A stretch of DNA of 64,000 nt from Haplosporangium gracile (Eukaryota > Mortierellomycota > Mortierellomycetes > Mortierellales > Mortierellaceae), in the NCBI GenBank assembly GCA_015499985.1, contig JAAAUF010000082.1:268-64267 (forward strand), in the 5' to 3' direction. The position numbers were made by a program, and so were the translations under genes. Shown piece after piece: positions 48,301 to 62,152 of the stretch (the stretch's first letter is position 1; each line of letters opens with the position of its first letter). The notes under the pieces were generated by a model. It saw only the letters and a list, made by a program, of their open reading frames with translations. It ran no database searches and was not told the DNA's origin.

Positions 48301-51300
48301 TCGCCTGACTGGTTCGCCCTGAAGTTCCTGAGTAATATTTCTGCCGCACCAGCATGGGATCGATCTTCATTTGCGCAATTGTTGTGGTTGTTCTTAGTTC
48401 CTCCTGTCACGCTCAAACACGTATTTTTGTCCTCCTATTTCGTTCGCTGAGTGGTGCGTTCGTTTTTGAACACCAATTATTAGAAAAGTGGATATCTTTG
48501 ACCACAATGCAGAGGCCTTATGAAAAATTGAGAGGAGGAGCTAGACAATCTGATGCAATTTATCCCACAAATGAAATGAGCAAGCACAGAGAGACAAACT
48601 GTGCAGGCATGATCGACCGCACTTATATTTTTTTGTGTTGTTTTTCTTTTTTGTTTATATCCAAGATTTTGTTTTTATCGAAGGAGTCGGAGGAATGACT
48701 AGTTGGTTCGGCGCCTCTTTTCAATCGTAGAAGGGTGCAAGAGACTGAGTGCCATTAAAAAACCCCCCCTTTTAGATTTTGCTCTCGCAAGCTTCACATC
48801 CCACCCAGCCCTTACTTCCATCGAAAAAGGACCAAATTCTCATGTGCCACCTTGCCAATCCTGTGGGAAGAAAAGCAAAAAACAAATCCCCAAAAGGGCA
48901 GAAGGATATCCGTGTAGATTCACGGTAGCCCGAATTACTGGCCATATGCAAATAATAAAAAAGAAACGGTAGGAATGTTCAGAAGGCGGCGGGGGTGCTC
49001 AGTTGGAGGTAGGAAGGTGGAGAATGAGAGTCTACTTTAGGTTGCTTTTTTACTGTATTTTTTCTTTATGACTGTTTGTGTGCAGCGTGGCGCTTTCTCC
49101 TTTTTCCTTCTTTCTCCTCATAACTCCAGTCATGCCTTCGCTTTACGCCCAAAGACCAGCCCATTTCTTGAAAAACTCTAGAACAAAATATCCGTCCGTA
49201 GATTCCAATGAGAAAAAGGTACGAGAGCATTCTTCTCTCTCTCTCTTTCATGCGGGCTCATGATCAAAAGCACAACAAGAGTGGCTCGTCGCCTTTGCTT
49301 CAAGCCACCTTCCTCCTTCCATCCCCCTTCCCCTCGCTCTCTGTTGTCCATATCCCACCAATCGTGATTGCCCTTCAGTAGAAAAACAACAATGGTTTGT
49401 CATCCTGCAGAAAAAAAAAAGCACAAGGACACCGACAGACAGACAGGGAGACAGAGAGAGAAAGAGAGAAAGAGAGAGAGAAAGAAGTGGAAGTAGAGCC
49501 CTGTGTTTTGGGTCTCCATGCAGTAACAAAAAAACAAAATGTGCTCTTAGAGTCGATCGCCTCTGCGTGACGCCCGGCTGCTTTTTATGCGTTGCCTTTT
49601 TTCTCCTTGTATTTTCCCTTCACGCTCTTTTTTTTTTCATCCGGTTCTGGACGCAGTCCATGTTTCCCATCCATTTCATTTCCCTCGCATGTTAATGCCG
49701 TCCCAGATTCACCCAAATAATTTTGAATTTGGCGCCAACACATGGCGTAGAGTTGGAGAAAGGAAAGGGTCATTTGTTCATGGCACTAGCACATTGCTCT
49801 GTTCTTAAGGTGTCTGTCAAAGTGAGAAGAAAACAATATCCATTCTCTTCATCTTGCTCGACCTCGTTCTTGCCTCTTCTCTTCTTGTCTCTAACCTTCC
49901 TTTCGTCCCATGTACTTCACCCATCTAGAGCCCTCCCCAAGGCGTGCATACTCTTTGTGCTTGACAAGAACGTCGTTTGCACTTCCTTTTTGCTGATCTA
50001 CTTACAGGTCGAAAAGTACAATCTGTAATTGATAAAACAATTAAAGTTGTCCTTAATTTTTGATTCGGAACGTTTTTTTTTATTTTTTATTTTGATCAGT
50101 TAACTTCTTTATCCCACTGCTCACATAAAAATAAAATCCAAAAAATAAATGATCGAAGGCCTAAAAGTTAATCCTATTTGTTTTGTCTGAAAAGAAACTT
50201 AACACTTTTATTTTCCTTGCTTGCAGCAAGGGTACATGCAAGGATGTACGCTTTGTTGTGTATGTTTTTCCTTCCTTTGTTGATGTTCCTGCTGCTGCTG
50301 CGTATGTATGAGCTGAGCAAGATGGAGAATGGAGACAGGACCAGGGTGTGACAGGGCTTTCCCTTTTTCCCCTACCCCTCTCTGCCTTTCTGAGAGCCAG
50401 AAAAACAGCAGCTAGGCAGGGCTGTATCGAATTTTTGCTTAGCGCGAATACACCAGGCTCTCCTTCCCTCTCTTTCTCACTTCTTGCATGCACTTTTTTC
50501 AACCCAAGAGGAAAAATAAAAAGTCTAGAGCGTTAAAAGTCAAAATGAATGCTATTTTATTCTCCTGTGATGGCAAACACATGCTACAACACAAACACAC
50601 ACAACCACCCTTTTCTTTCGACTTTGGAGCGTTGCGTGTCCTGTTCACATTTCACCATCAAAGTGCTGCCTGCCATGTGTTCGGGGCCGGCTCGTGAGAG
50701 CCATGAAGCATGTGTGGATATTACCCAGCGGGGAGGACCGAGAGTATAACAAAAGACACAACGTCCAAAACAAAAACTAGTTCGTTTTGGACGTTCTGGA
50801 TGAATCATGAAACATAGACATATAGACAATCCTATCTTCGTCCTCTTGTTGAACCATATTCTTAAATCATGAGCTATACCTTTTTTTTTTTTTTCAACAG
50901 AATCATCGATCTGAATGTCTGTCCTCCTTCAACTTTCAATGCTCCCTTCCTCCCGCACGCTCTTTTTCGAGTGAATGAAATGTACTTCTGCACGGGCAGA
51001 TTAACAAGCTCTACGAAATGAATCTTAAGAAAAAAAAAATGCATCCTCAAAGAGGAAACCATCCAACTCCCACCTTACCTACTCGCCCAAAAAAAGGGCC
51101 AAAGCAAAGCAAGCAGGTCAGGAAAAAATGGCTCTGCTCATAATTATTTTTTTCACCTCCTTTACTTCTTCCATTGGAATGTACCTCTATCCCACTTGTA
51201 CTGTTGCAAGCGCTCTCTTTTTTTCATATCAGAAATTTGAACAAAATCTCCGGGTGGAGGACCTAGACGGGTCCCAATTGTCTTTTTTGAAATTTTCCCA

Positions 51301-51950
51301 CAAGCTCCCCTTATCCTTCATACCCTATCCCTTCTCGAACTGCTCTTTGCCTGCCTATCTTCCTCCTGGGCTCTTTTAATTACACAAAAACTAGACTAGA
51401 TGGCGATGGTAATGATGATGATGAAGATAATGCCGGTCCCCTGCCATCTCATAAAAAAATATAGCCTGGGTGTTGGGCGTGGGAAGTCCCTAACTTGGAG
51501 AAAGACGATTTGTTACAAGCTTTGGACAAAGGTGAATGCTAGAACCAGAAACATGGTAAAAGTTGACAAAGCATTGTCTCACACCGGGTGAATCATTCAG
51601 AGAAGAAGAGAAGAAAGTGTCATTATGCAAAACTCTCTTTTTCAGTTTTTTTTCTACATCATAGTTGTTGCTTGCTGGCTGTACAAGAAAGATATACAAA
51701 AATCATACACATCGGATAGGAGGGCTGCTTGCATGCATGCACATCTGTTGTGACCAGTCGGTTACGGTACACTCTGAGTGTACCAACAACAAAACATCGA
51801 ATAAGGGAATTTGCTCCCGAAATGGGACTAAGGATGGCCAAACAACAAAAACAAAAAGGGTCCAGAACAGCTCCATTTTTCTTTCGCGAAAACATAAAAA
51901 CAGAGCAACAAAGTAGTAGGGAGTAGGGCTCTCTTAGGGGCAGGCATGCA
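45303..51950. other. Gene-free interval, left half of the right-hand desert
   Basis: No credible gene is seen. Frames are short and interrupted. The only one with a protein-like start is at 48354-48698: a hydrophobic N-terminus resembling a signal peptide, then nothing recognisable; I do not call it. The region nearest 45303 should include the promoter of the UBX gene, which is purine-rich on the + strand around 45360-45410. Simple repeats include GACAGACA/GAGAAAGA at about 49430-49485. The rest is A/T-rich with T and A tracts. Confidence 0.5.
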
Positions 51951-54900
51951 TTCGAGAAAAGAAAAGAAAGAAAATCAGTACTTTTTCCTCGGTACCCTTT
52001 CCCTTTTCCTCCCCTCTTTCTCTTTCTCTTTCTCTTTACCTCTCGCACCTCTTTTCCTCGCCTCTCATCCAATCCCTCTCTCTACTCGCCTTGATTTCTC
52101 TCTCTATCGCCATTTACCTTTTTTTACTGGTTTTTTTTACTTTCCATTTTTTTCCTCGTACTCCGCTCAAGCATGACCCTCTCCTCCTGTTGCTCCTCCA
52201 TTGCAGAATAGACCAAAACGGAGAATTATTTCAAGAAGAGAGAAAAAAAAGTTCCCAGTCCCAGTCCCAGTTCCAAGCAAATAAAAAAAGAGCCATGCTG
52301 ACAACCAGCCAATTTTTGCGGGGGCGGGCAAATAAACAAAGCAAAAAAAAAAAAAAGGCCAGCAAAGTAGTTAACGCTTTCTCCTTCTCTATCTGCCTGA
52401 TTGCTACTACTCAACTACCTCCGCTGACTTGCACAAAAGGGCTAGCGTGGTTTGTACCGTGGAGAGAATGAGGAAGGAGGATCTTCAATTTCTGTTTTAA
52501 TGAGCACAATTTATGATACGAAATTCAACCTATCGTGGCCGGCCATGTTGAACTCCTTCAACTCTCTCCCCAACAACAGCAACGTGAGGTCTTTGATGAT
52601 CACAAATCGTAAAAGGTACTCGCTGAGGTAGACAAAAGGAGGAGTTACGAGGATCCAGTCTAGAGTTACCGGCTCTGATACCCTGTGATTGGATCCGCGG
52701 AGGTATCAATTATTACAAAATAAATAAATAAAAAAGAGGCCCGGGGTTGTCTGTCTCTGAGTTGCTGTTGTCTTGCGTCGTTAGCCACCTCACTCCATTT
52801 CCTGACCCTGGAATGGACCCCCGTCAATTAGGCACCCACTTTCACCAAAACAAGGCCATTTACATCCAGCCAATACAAATTTAGACGAGGATCATCCAGA
52901 ACAGAACACGAATCAACGCAGAGGAGGGCGAATCGCGGGCAGGTCGGATCACACCAATTCCTTATTGAACAAATCAAGTCAAAAGGAAAGGGATAGAAGA
53001 TCTAGAGGAGGGGTGTGTGAATAAATTGTGGGTGAAGGAAGGGGTCACCATCCATCGTGACAAGATGTCTCATTAACAGAACAATCCACACCATGAGATG
53101 GTTGACGGAGAAATAGAGGAACAATGCAACAGAGCAGTGGGGAAGGAAAATATGTCTGACTATGCACCTGCCTTGTTCTCAGCTTCCATCGATAGGGCGA
53201 CATATGCTGCTAAGGGGAATGAGAGCAAAAAGGTAAACCGTCGCAGTGTGAGTGGATATGTACGCTACTGTAAGTATCTTCTCCTTGCTCTTCATGTTAA
53301 CCGCTGGCAAGAAGTCTACGGAATCACACTTAGAAATTTTTTTTATTTCCCTGCTACTTTGCTGTAGTTCTGAACAACCGTATCGGCTCAATGCTTTCCC
53401 GAGCGATCAGTCCCATAAACTCATACATCCGCTCCCTCCATTCTGCTCCTACTCCCCCTCCTTTAGCTCTCGATCTCTCTTCCTCTCCACTAAGCCTCAA
53501 AGCCAAACCAAGAGTAACAAGATTACAAACCACAACCTTGCCTGAAGTCTGAACAATTACCCAGCATCAAAAAGTTTAAAGTAAAAAATTTTCCGACAAA
53601 GAAAACCCTAATTGTGAAGAAACGTTAACACTAACATGAAATGGACAGATCGCTAACTTTGATAGGTTTGTCTACATGTAGGGTTTTGGTTTCCTTAAAC
53701 TAAACGTCCATTCCTTTACAACTCTGTTTTTATGTTTCTTACCTAAATGTCAGTGAACCATTAACCTTTGATCTTTGACGCTTGACGTTTTTATTTTGCG
53801 TTCATTAGCATACACTTCTAGACAACCCCATATTACTCCAATTGTTACTCCAAAACGATGATCAAATCCTCATAGTTACTGTTCCTGTTGTTGGCTAGGA
53901 ACGCGTGGTACCAATCAACATGAAAGGAGCACGAACGAAAGCGAGTGCCTTGTGTGGTGTTTGTCTTCCCCCCTAAGAAATTGTTATCCACCTCCTTCCA
54001 CTCTATCATTCGATAGGCAAGAAAAAAACATATCAATTGCTTACCGAAGGAAAAAACAACGAGAAAAAAGAGCCAATTGACGGAAAGGTCGACAGGACAG
54101 AACGAAATTGTAGTAGTGAAGACGAGAGGTACCAATAGATAGTAGCTGCATTAGAAACATCATGGGTCAATGTATTTTTTTGGATACTTTGAATTCTAGG
54201 GATGAACAATAACTAACATATTCCTTCACTCTTACTTTCCCCGTCTTTTCCATATAGTAGCCCTAATCTGCTCACTCGTTTGCCAATATTTGCTATCCTA
54301 TCCTGTGAAAAATATTAGAAGAGGGTAAGGAAAGAGGGAAGAGAACAACCAATCAAATATTCGGCCAAACGGAGAGTTGTGCCTTTCTTTCTCTCTCATT
54401 TTTGCCCCCCTTTTGTTGTTGTAGAAATGTGAATAAGAGACCGAGAGGAGTAATGAATTATGGCCCTAGAAAAATAAACAGGGGGTGCGCCTTTTGTTTG
54501 CTGTATTGGCAACAAAGGAAACAAACAAAAAAGATAAAAACATGACGTCGATGAAAAAAATTGTGCCTGAGAATGGGAATGGTGGCAATGCGGGGTAAGT
54601 GAGCCAGTTAAGGCCAATCCAGCCACTCACTCTCCTAATAATTTTCGTCCCGAATTCCTCCCTCTTTTCACTTCTTCTGTCACCCCGCCTGCCAGAAAAC
54701 CCATCTCTATTACTTTCTCGTACGATTGCGGAATGGAATAACGCGGGACGACATCGACTTTCACTTTCCCTCTCTTGTTTACATGTACTGTACATGGTAT
54801 GTATATTTATCCATGCTCCATCCCCCCTTATCCTTCTTCCCTTTCCTCCTCTCTCTCGCCCTGCCCCGTCAAACTCAATATTTGCCATGCGACCCATCGT

Positions 54901-57900
54901 CATTAATTTTTTTTTCGCCTTCTTGCCAACCAGCCAACCAGCCAAGCAAACAGCGACCCTTGGATTTGATTGGCTCGGAGTACATATCCAAACTCAGCGG
55001 CAGAATGATCTTTCCGTTGGCCTACGCTAAGAATAAAACAACTTTCACTCTTCGGATCTCCTTTGGATTTGTTCCCCAGATTGATACCAACGACACACAC
55101 ACATACAAACAAACGAATGAAAAGTTAACCCCTGGGCTTTGCTCTTTTTGAATTGGGCAGAGACACAGACGGATCAATGGAAAGAGAGACCACAAGAGGG
55201 AGAGGGAGCGAGCGAGGCAGAGACAGATGGAAAACAAGGAAAAATAAAAGAGTAGGGAGGAGAAGAAGGCAAACAGATGCACGCAAGTAATAAACAGCGC
55301 ATACATATACACAGACAAAGACGACATATTCAAGTTGTTGTTACGCACGCCAGTTGGCTCATAATAATTGGCAAAGCAAACAAAGACTACATGTACATAC
55401 ATCCCTCGTTTATCTGCCCACCTTCTGTGTGTTTACCTTGTAACGTATCCACCGTTCTGTGTCAAACGTTTTTTACTACTCTTTTGTCACATCTTGCATC
55501 TTGCATCCATTCGTACATCTATTTTGACTTGTCGCACTCTCGGTACCATGCCGATTATACTCGACCTTGCCTGCTCTTCTGTCTATTACTCCGTCTCTCT
55601 GTCTATCTGTCATGCAGTCAACCCCTTACACTCTGCTCTTTCTTTCTCTCTCTCTTTCTCCCTCTCTTTTTTATTTCTCCACTTCCCCTCTCCCCTGTCG
55701 TTGACATCAACAGAGGAACTACCTGTATTACGCAGCATCTAATACACACTACAGCGCTAGATCTCTAGTGTACCTCTCCTTTCTCCTCTTTTCTGACAAG
55801 CCAGTTAGTCTGGATTGCCACGTTGTGTTTATTATTTTGCATGAGTTGAGAATCTTTTAGCCGAATTGTCGAACACACATCCAAAAGGACATAGTTTCCG
55901 CTTCTTTATTCTCCATGTGGCATTAAACCCCGATAGTTGACCTGTCTCTCTATTTATCCTGGGAAATATTTAATTTAAATTTTCGAAAAAAGGAGGGAGA
56001 GAGGATCGGGGTAAGTAGACTTGCCTTGGATGTATGGATAGATGGAGATGTGTACCTTTTTTGTTGGCCTGTGTGTATCGAAACATCGGGGTTCTGGATC
56101 CTGAAGTAAGCATTTCGACGAAGAGAGAGGAGAAGAAGAAGGAAGAGGAGGCTAAAAGTCAAAAAGGCAGTTTGAGAAGAGAAAGCATGGGTGAAAAAAG
56201 GACGGGGAACTTTCACTGACGTAAAGTTTGAAAGTCAGTCCAGAAATGATTTTTTTTTCTTTTTTTTTTGGAAACGTTGTGTTTTCTTTGGACAATGGTT
56301 GAAAAGGTTGCAATGATAGCATGGAGGGGATGACGAAATGGGTGAATGGATAAATGGAGTCACACCCTTTTATGGATAAGATATCTTTTGAAGGAATGGA
56401 GAAGAAGCGTATTGGGCATGGTAAAAGAAGAAAAAAAAAATAAGGAGCAATGTTGCTGGTGATGGTTGAGGGATCTCGAGAATGGAAGAGAGCGGACCTT
56501 GGAGAAACGAAACGACATGCCATTCTCCCTTTTAGTCCCCATTTCGTTGCCTACCCATTCAGCTCTATCACTTCCTACAGTTCATGCATATCCTATCGAC
56601 CTAGAGAAATGCACCCTCCAAACTTTTCTTTAATCACCCCTTACTCCTCCTTCACTAGTGGTGTGCTAAACAAACTCGCATTCACTTAACTTCCATCCAA
56701 ACTGCATCCTTAACCGCCATGTGCTCATCTGTCCAAAATGACATCTATTCAGATCTGGGACCTTACTTTCCTTACCATCGTTTCGTATTTTTCCAAGGGG
56801 TGAAAGCCAAATGCCAAAGACAAGCAATCCTCAAAAAACTTTATTGAAATTGGTAACGGCCAAACAGTAACAAACAAAAGGCAAAAGGACCCTTGTCCTC
56901 CTCGTCCGGGAAAGTGGAAATTCTCATGCATCGCACCAATCAGCATACCAGGATAGTGTTACGTTAAAGTATTCACACCAAAGAAAAACAACAATCAGGG
57001 GTAGAAAGGTAAAAGGTGGACTGAATGGATAAGTGTGTGATATGTATGCGGGGAGAAGAGTTTGCATGAACGAGACGATAGCAAACATTGAATACAAAGA
57101 CGCAGGGATGTTTGTCTGTTGGGCAATGTAGTACGAGGCACAAGGTAAGAGACGCGCACACTAGCGAAAGACGCAGGATCTACAGTCAGGGTCGTGTTCG
57201 TATAATTCGGAGTTTGATGTTGTTGGTTGGTTGGTTGTGTATTCCTCCGTTCATGCATTGGAATAGCTTGGGAAAGGAGAACAAGGGAGCGGATCAAATG
57301 AAAAGCCAGTGGTTATCCTGACCGAGGCAAACAGTAAACTAGGGAGTGAAGGGATACGGGAGCTGAGAGTAGGGGATGATGAAAGAGTAACAAACAAAAC
57401 AACAATGAGTAATCGATGTCGTTTTCGCATCGACACTGGAGCAACAAGTAAGCAGCATGCGCCTAGTCTGGAGAAGACGATAGGCTGTTAAAAGGAAATC
57501 GATTCATTGAACGAGTCCTCTCTAGTACGGGCGGGTACAATAAACACCAACCTATAAACAAAGCAAACATCAGCAATCTTATTGTTCATCGTATTTTCTC
57601 CACTTCGAAGAAACAAAAGTGTCAGTTCCTGGGCCAGCAAACAAAAATGGAATCATAATGAATAAGAAAACGACCGCTACTTTTGTCCTTCAACAACAAC
57701 AGCAGAAAAAAATAATAATGGGATATATTCAACAAGTGGAGTTCGGATTTTTGAAAAGCTACAGATCGTTAACTCTAAAAGAGCCGTAACCGAAACGGAC
57801 AATGCTTGCATGTAAACATAGACAAAAAATACAATCAAAAAGGAACAAAACAAAACAAAAAACAGGGGTAAAGGGCGAAAGCGAAAAGTACCCAATCGGT

Positions 57901-58470
57901 CATACAAACACGTTTATGCTCTTTGTTTGTTTGTGAGCAATATAAAAGTAAACAAAGAGAAAAATCTTTTCTCCAGAGGATGGGATGGTGGAAAGGCGAG
58001 AAGCGACGATGGAAAGGGCAAAGCGACAGAGAGGTCGGAGAAAGGAATTGCGCACAAACAATCAAACATAAAACCCCCTGCAAGGGCCAGCTACAGTACT
58101 GTACAGCCATTCCATCCAGATTCAACCTTCCTTCCTTCAACCATAGGAAACAAAGGAAGGGAATGAAGGGGCGCGGTCTTTGGAATTTTACTCGAAATAG
58201 ATTACCTTCTTTGTTTATGCTCGGGCCCATTTTTTTTTCAGTTCATTATTGAGAGGGCAAAAAGTCGAGAGAAAAAAAGATGGTGAGCTCATAGGCCAGT
58301 ATGTGGCTGCGGGAATATACAACGAGCGGATGCAGATCCGTCCAACGATGCAAATAACTAAACAACTACAGAGATGGGGGAGATGGAGAAGTACCAATGA
58401 AAATTTTTCATTTCGCCGCCATTGACGCCTCGTGTTTCTGACAATTCATGGTGTAGTTGTGCGGAAGAAT

Positions 58471-58510
58471 GCAGAACGATGCGATGGGGGGGGGGGGCAT
58501 CGTTCTCTGC
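58471..58510. other. Hairpin with a poly-G loop
   Basis: The left arm GCAGAACGATGC (58471-58482) pairs with the right arm GCATCGTTCTCTGC (58497-58510) over 12 bases with a two-base bulge. The loop is GAT followed by 11 G residues. A perfect arm of this length around a homopolymer loop is unlikely by chance. It may be a DNA cruciform, an RNA stem-loop, or a product of replication slippage; no function can be read from it. Confidence 0.75.
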
Positions 58511-61500
58511 GTACGCACATGGTGTTCAAAGATAATCATTTGCCAATACAATTGATTCTTAGTTACAGATATGAGTGCGAACAATAAAAAGGGAATCAAG
58601 AGATCGACCGTAACAAAGGGATGCAACGAGTAACCACCACTTCTCTTTCCTCAGCTCCACGAAACCAAGGATCCTTCCTCTCGCCTCCGACTGACTGATA
58701 GACCCAGACAGCGGATGCGTCGCTTTCGCGTGCGTTGCTGTGTCTGACATTCTTTTCTTCAGAAGAACTCATCACTTTCATGCCTTTCCTCAACCGTCCA
58801 TTATCACACATCCTCATCGCAATCAAGAATGGATGCTCTGTCCTCCTGTCGTCTCCAATCCTGGCTCCCTCTTAATTCTTTGTTTACGATTTCGAATATT
58901 TGTACTATTCAGGGACACAGCACAAATAAAGCACAGGCGTTCTATTGACATCTTTTTTCTAGAAAAACTATTTCAAAAAGGAGCCCCTTCTTTCGAAGCA
59001 GCCCCCGCCTTCTTCTCTCCATTTCCATTTCCATTCTTGCGGTGATTAATAATCAGGAAGTCGCTAAAGAATATAGGGAGTGAGAGCTTGAAAAAAACAA
59101 ACAAAGCAAGACCTAGACCGGACTAGGGCTGGCAAAACAACTTAGAGCACATTGAGGACAAACAAGAGAGGTAAGGAGGGATAGATAACACATCTGTCGA
59201 CAAGATCGCGTTCCACATAATTTTTGGTCAAAAAATAACGCGTCCTTAACTTGATTAGCAAAACGGAGTCTATACAGGCAGTAGTCAACCATTTTGATAT
59301 CTTCATTCTAAAGCGACATGCCAAAACAGGGAACCTATACGACGTCATTCGACCAAGGGGAAGAAGGGTGAGGAGAAAAAAGGAGTTGAATGGGTGTAGT
59401 AGCCGGTTAAAAATACATGATCTTCTTACTCTCCTAGTTTATTTTTTCTTTACGTTCTGATCAGCAACCAAAAAAAATAAAGGGTCGCTATATTCAATCT
59501 TTGTTCCATAGTGATAACTCTACTTGTGCAACGTTCTTTATAATTGACTTTTGGGTTGTGGAGGGTTTAACTCTGCGAGCATGGCTCTGCGCAGCTATAG
59601 AAGGAAGAGGACTGACGATGCGAAGGTTTGGATGATTAAAGCACGGCCCATCCTGATCGCGCTTGACAGATTACCAGATCATTGGGTGATTGTTCCTGAG
59701 ATGATTGATTGATGGAGAAGTGTAAGAAATTGAAACATTGATTCAGCAGTCCCTCGTCCTGTCTGCGCCACCCTCTCACACTCTTCATATACTCATATAC
59801 GGCCGGCAAAAAGGGAAAGGTTCACATCCGGAGCGAATGCGAGAGAAGCGATGGTCATGCAGTGGACATGAGTAGTTGGGGGAGGGAGGAAGAGAAACAG
59901 AGGGAGAGAGGGAGGGAATCATGGCCAGTCATCCGTTTAGATGGGATGAAGATTTCCATTTTGTTATCCTATCCTATCCTTCCCCTGTTTGTTTACTGCT
60001 CTCCTCTTTGCCCAAATCGATACAATTTATTATCACATCGATACACATGGGCATAAAGCAGAAAATTACACACAACAAACAAAGACAACAACAACCACAA
60101 AAGAAATCAAACAACAGCGCTTGCCTTCTATCCATCGCCTTAGGATATCTAGCTCTCTTTCTCCTCACCCGTAGCCCATAGACTCTATTATTGTTTGTTT
60201 TTTCCAGCCGTGAGAAATCAAGATAGGGACACTCTTTTTTTTATTAATTAAAATTGCATGTTCACCCACAAAACAAGAGAAAACTCAGATAGCCATTTTG
60301 CCTAAATCCTTTTTTGGTTCGCAAAAAGCACTTCTTGCAAGAAAGAACAAAAAAACAAAATTCTCCGCAGGAAAAAGTGAACAAAAAGATGATAATATTT
60401 AATTTGGCGACCAAGAACAAGGCCATCAAGAAAATTGGGGAAGACAAAGGCATGACGAAACCACTGCTTGGAAAAAAGGGGGGTTGGAGAGTGGCAGAGG
60501 GGCATAACAAGGTGGAGAAATTTGTTTTTGTTATTCTTTTGGCCGTGTTGTTGAATTGTCCTTTTGAAAGGAGTTGTTGACACCACCCCTGGTTTGTTTT
60601 TGTTGTTTTTCATTTTGTTGCATTCCCGCATAATTAACGTTGAAGGTTCTCGTTGGCCGAAGTACAAGACCATCAGTTTGCCCATCGTAAGCCATGAAGC
60701 AGAGGAGGAGGGGAAGAAACAACCAGGTCAGGTCAAGCCGGTGTTGTACTCCCTTCCCATATCATCCTTCTGCTCTCACGTCTCTTTTTCTCCGGATCCG
60801 GGTTGAGAGGGGAGTTCTGGAGAAATTAATTCTGATATTCAGTAAAAATTAAAGGAACTCATAAATCTCTATTTTATTGAGTGTTCGTACGTCCAATTGG
60901 CGGCAATGGACATAGTTTCAGCTAACTTTCCTATTGTTTCTTTTCTTTTTTCATATATTCTATTAACTACTTTCGTAGGCTATTCTATTGAATAAACGTG
61001 ATAAGTTAGACGTCCATGGCATTTGTCTTAACAGAGTGTGAGAGGGGAGAGGGACTGTGAGAGGACAGAGAGAGGAGTTTCTGTTCGTATTTATTCATTT
61101 CTCTCCTGATGGATATGATACACGATGATGATGATGGCAGCGAACGATGTGTTGATGTCCTTGATCTAAAGGAGGAGTAGGAATGGAGTGACAGGAAAAA
61201 AAATAAACGAGTATGTGTATGTGTACGGTGTTGGGGTCCCTGGAAATAACAAGATAACAGGCTGATGTTCATTGTGCATACACAAATAAGCAACAGCAGA
61301 ACGAGGAGTGATCCGTCAAGCTGACTGCCAAAACAAAAGCGACAATCCATCCACAAATGAGCTATGAATAAATGGGGAAGAAAAAAGGGGAAAAAGATTA
61401 TCGGCGATGATTGACTGAGCTGACAGTTGTCCTGGTAGGGAGACAGAGGAGAAAATAGTACAGAGGAAGAGAGGGAGGCAGATCATCATCCTTTGACAGG

Positions 61501-62130
61501 CCAAAAGAAATATTTGCTTTTCACGAATTTCAACGCAGCGAGGAGTGGAAGTGACAATAAGGGTGGTGAAGGACAAAAGGGATGTTCAGAAAGGGATACC
61601 AAGGGATGTGCACAAATAAAGAGAAAGAGAGAGAGAGGACAAAAAAAGAAAAGGGGATGTCAGGGAGGAGGATGTTGCTGTTTCTTTTTTTGGTCCTCAT
61701 TGTCGAATCTTTTGGACCTTGAGTGCTCCTTTTCTCCTTCTGTTACAATGAAAGCTTTCTCTCTCTATCTCTCTCTCTCTCGCTCCGCCCCATTGTCGCC
61801 CATCCTGTCCGTCATTTCCCCCTTGCATTGTTTGTTCCCTTACCTTTTTTTTCTCTCTTGCTTTGTTGATCCTCATTTTGGTCTCCATACCCCATTGTGT
61901 TATTTTCGCTTTTGATCCCTGACGCTTCCCTTGTTTTTATGAAAAAACAACGTCGTCATCTTGCCCGGGAAAATAAATAGCAATATGCTTTAGTGGCACC
62001 AAAAAGAATATGGAAACAAGAGGATGGGGGAGCAAGTTCAGTGAATGGGAGAGAAGGAGAAATAGGGTCTGACCGAAGCGATGGTCAGGTCAGGTCCAGG
62101 ACAAAGTGTGGGTTTCGTTGTTGTTGTTTT

Positions 62131-62152
62131 GCTGCTGTTGCTGCTGCTGCTG
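62131..62152. repeat. CTG-rich trinucleotide tract
   Basis: GCTGCTGTTGCTGCTGCTGCTG lies in gene-free DNA. On the other strand it is CAG/CAA, the composition that codes poly-Gln in genes of this window, but no supported frame surrounds it. Confidence 0.85.

Noticed and set aside
48354..48698. Possible small secreted protein (114 codons, hydrophobic start with a Ser-Cys-His-Ala stretch)
   Set aside because: Only the first 25 residues look like a signal peptide; the rest resembles random A/T-rich translation and there is no leader or splice evidence.
53098..53367. 89-codon + strand frame in the desert
   Set aside because: The first 60 residues look plausible, but there is no domain, no leader and no continuation by splicing that I can support.
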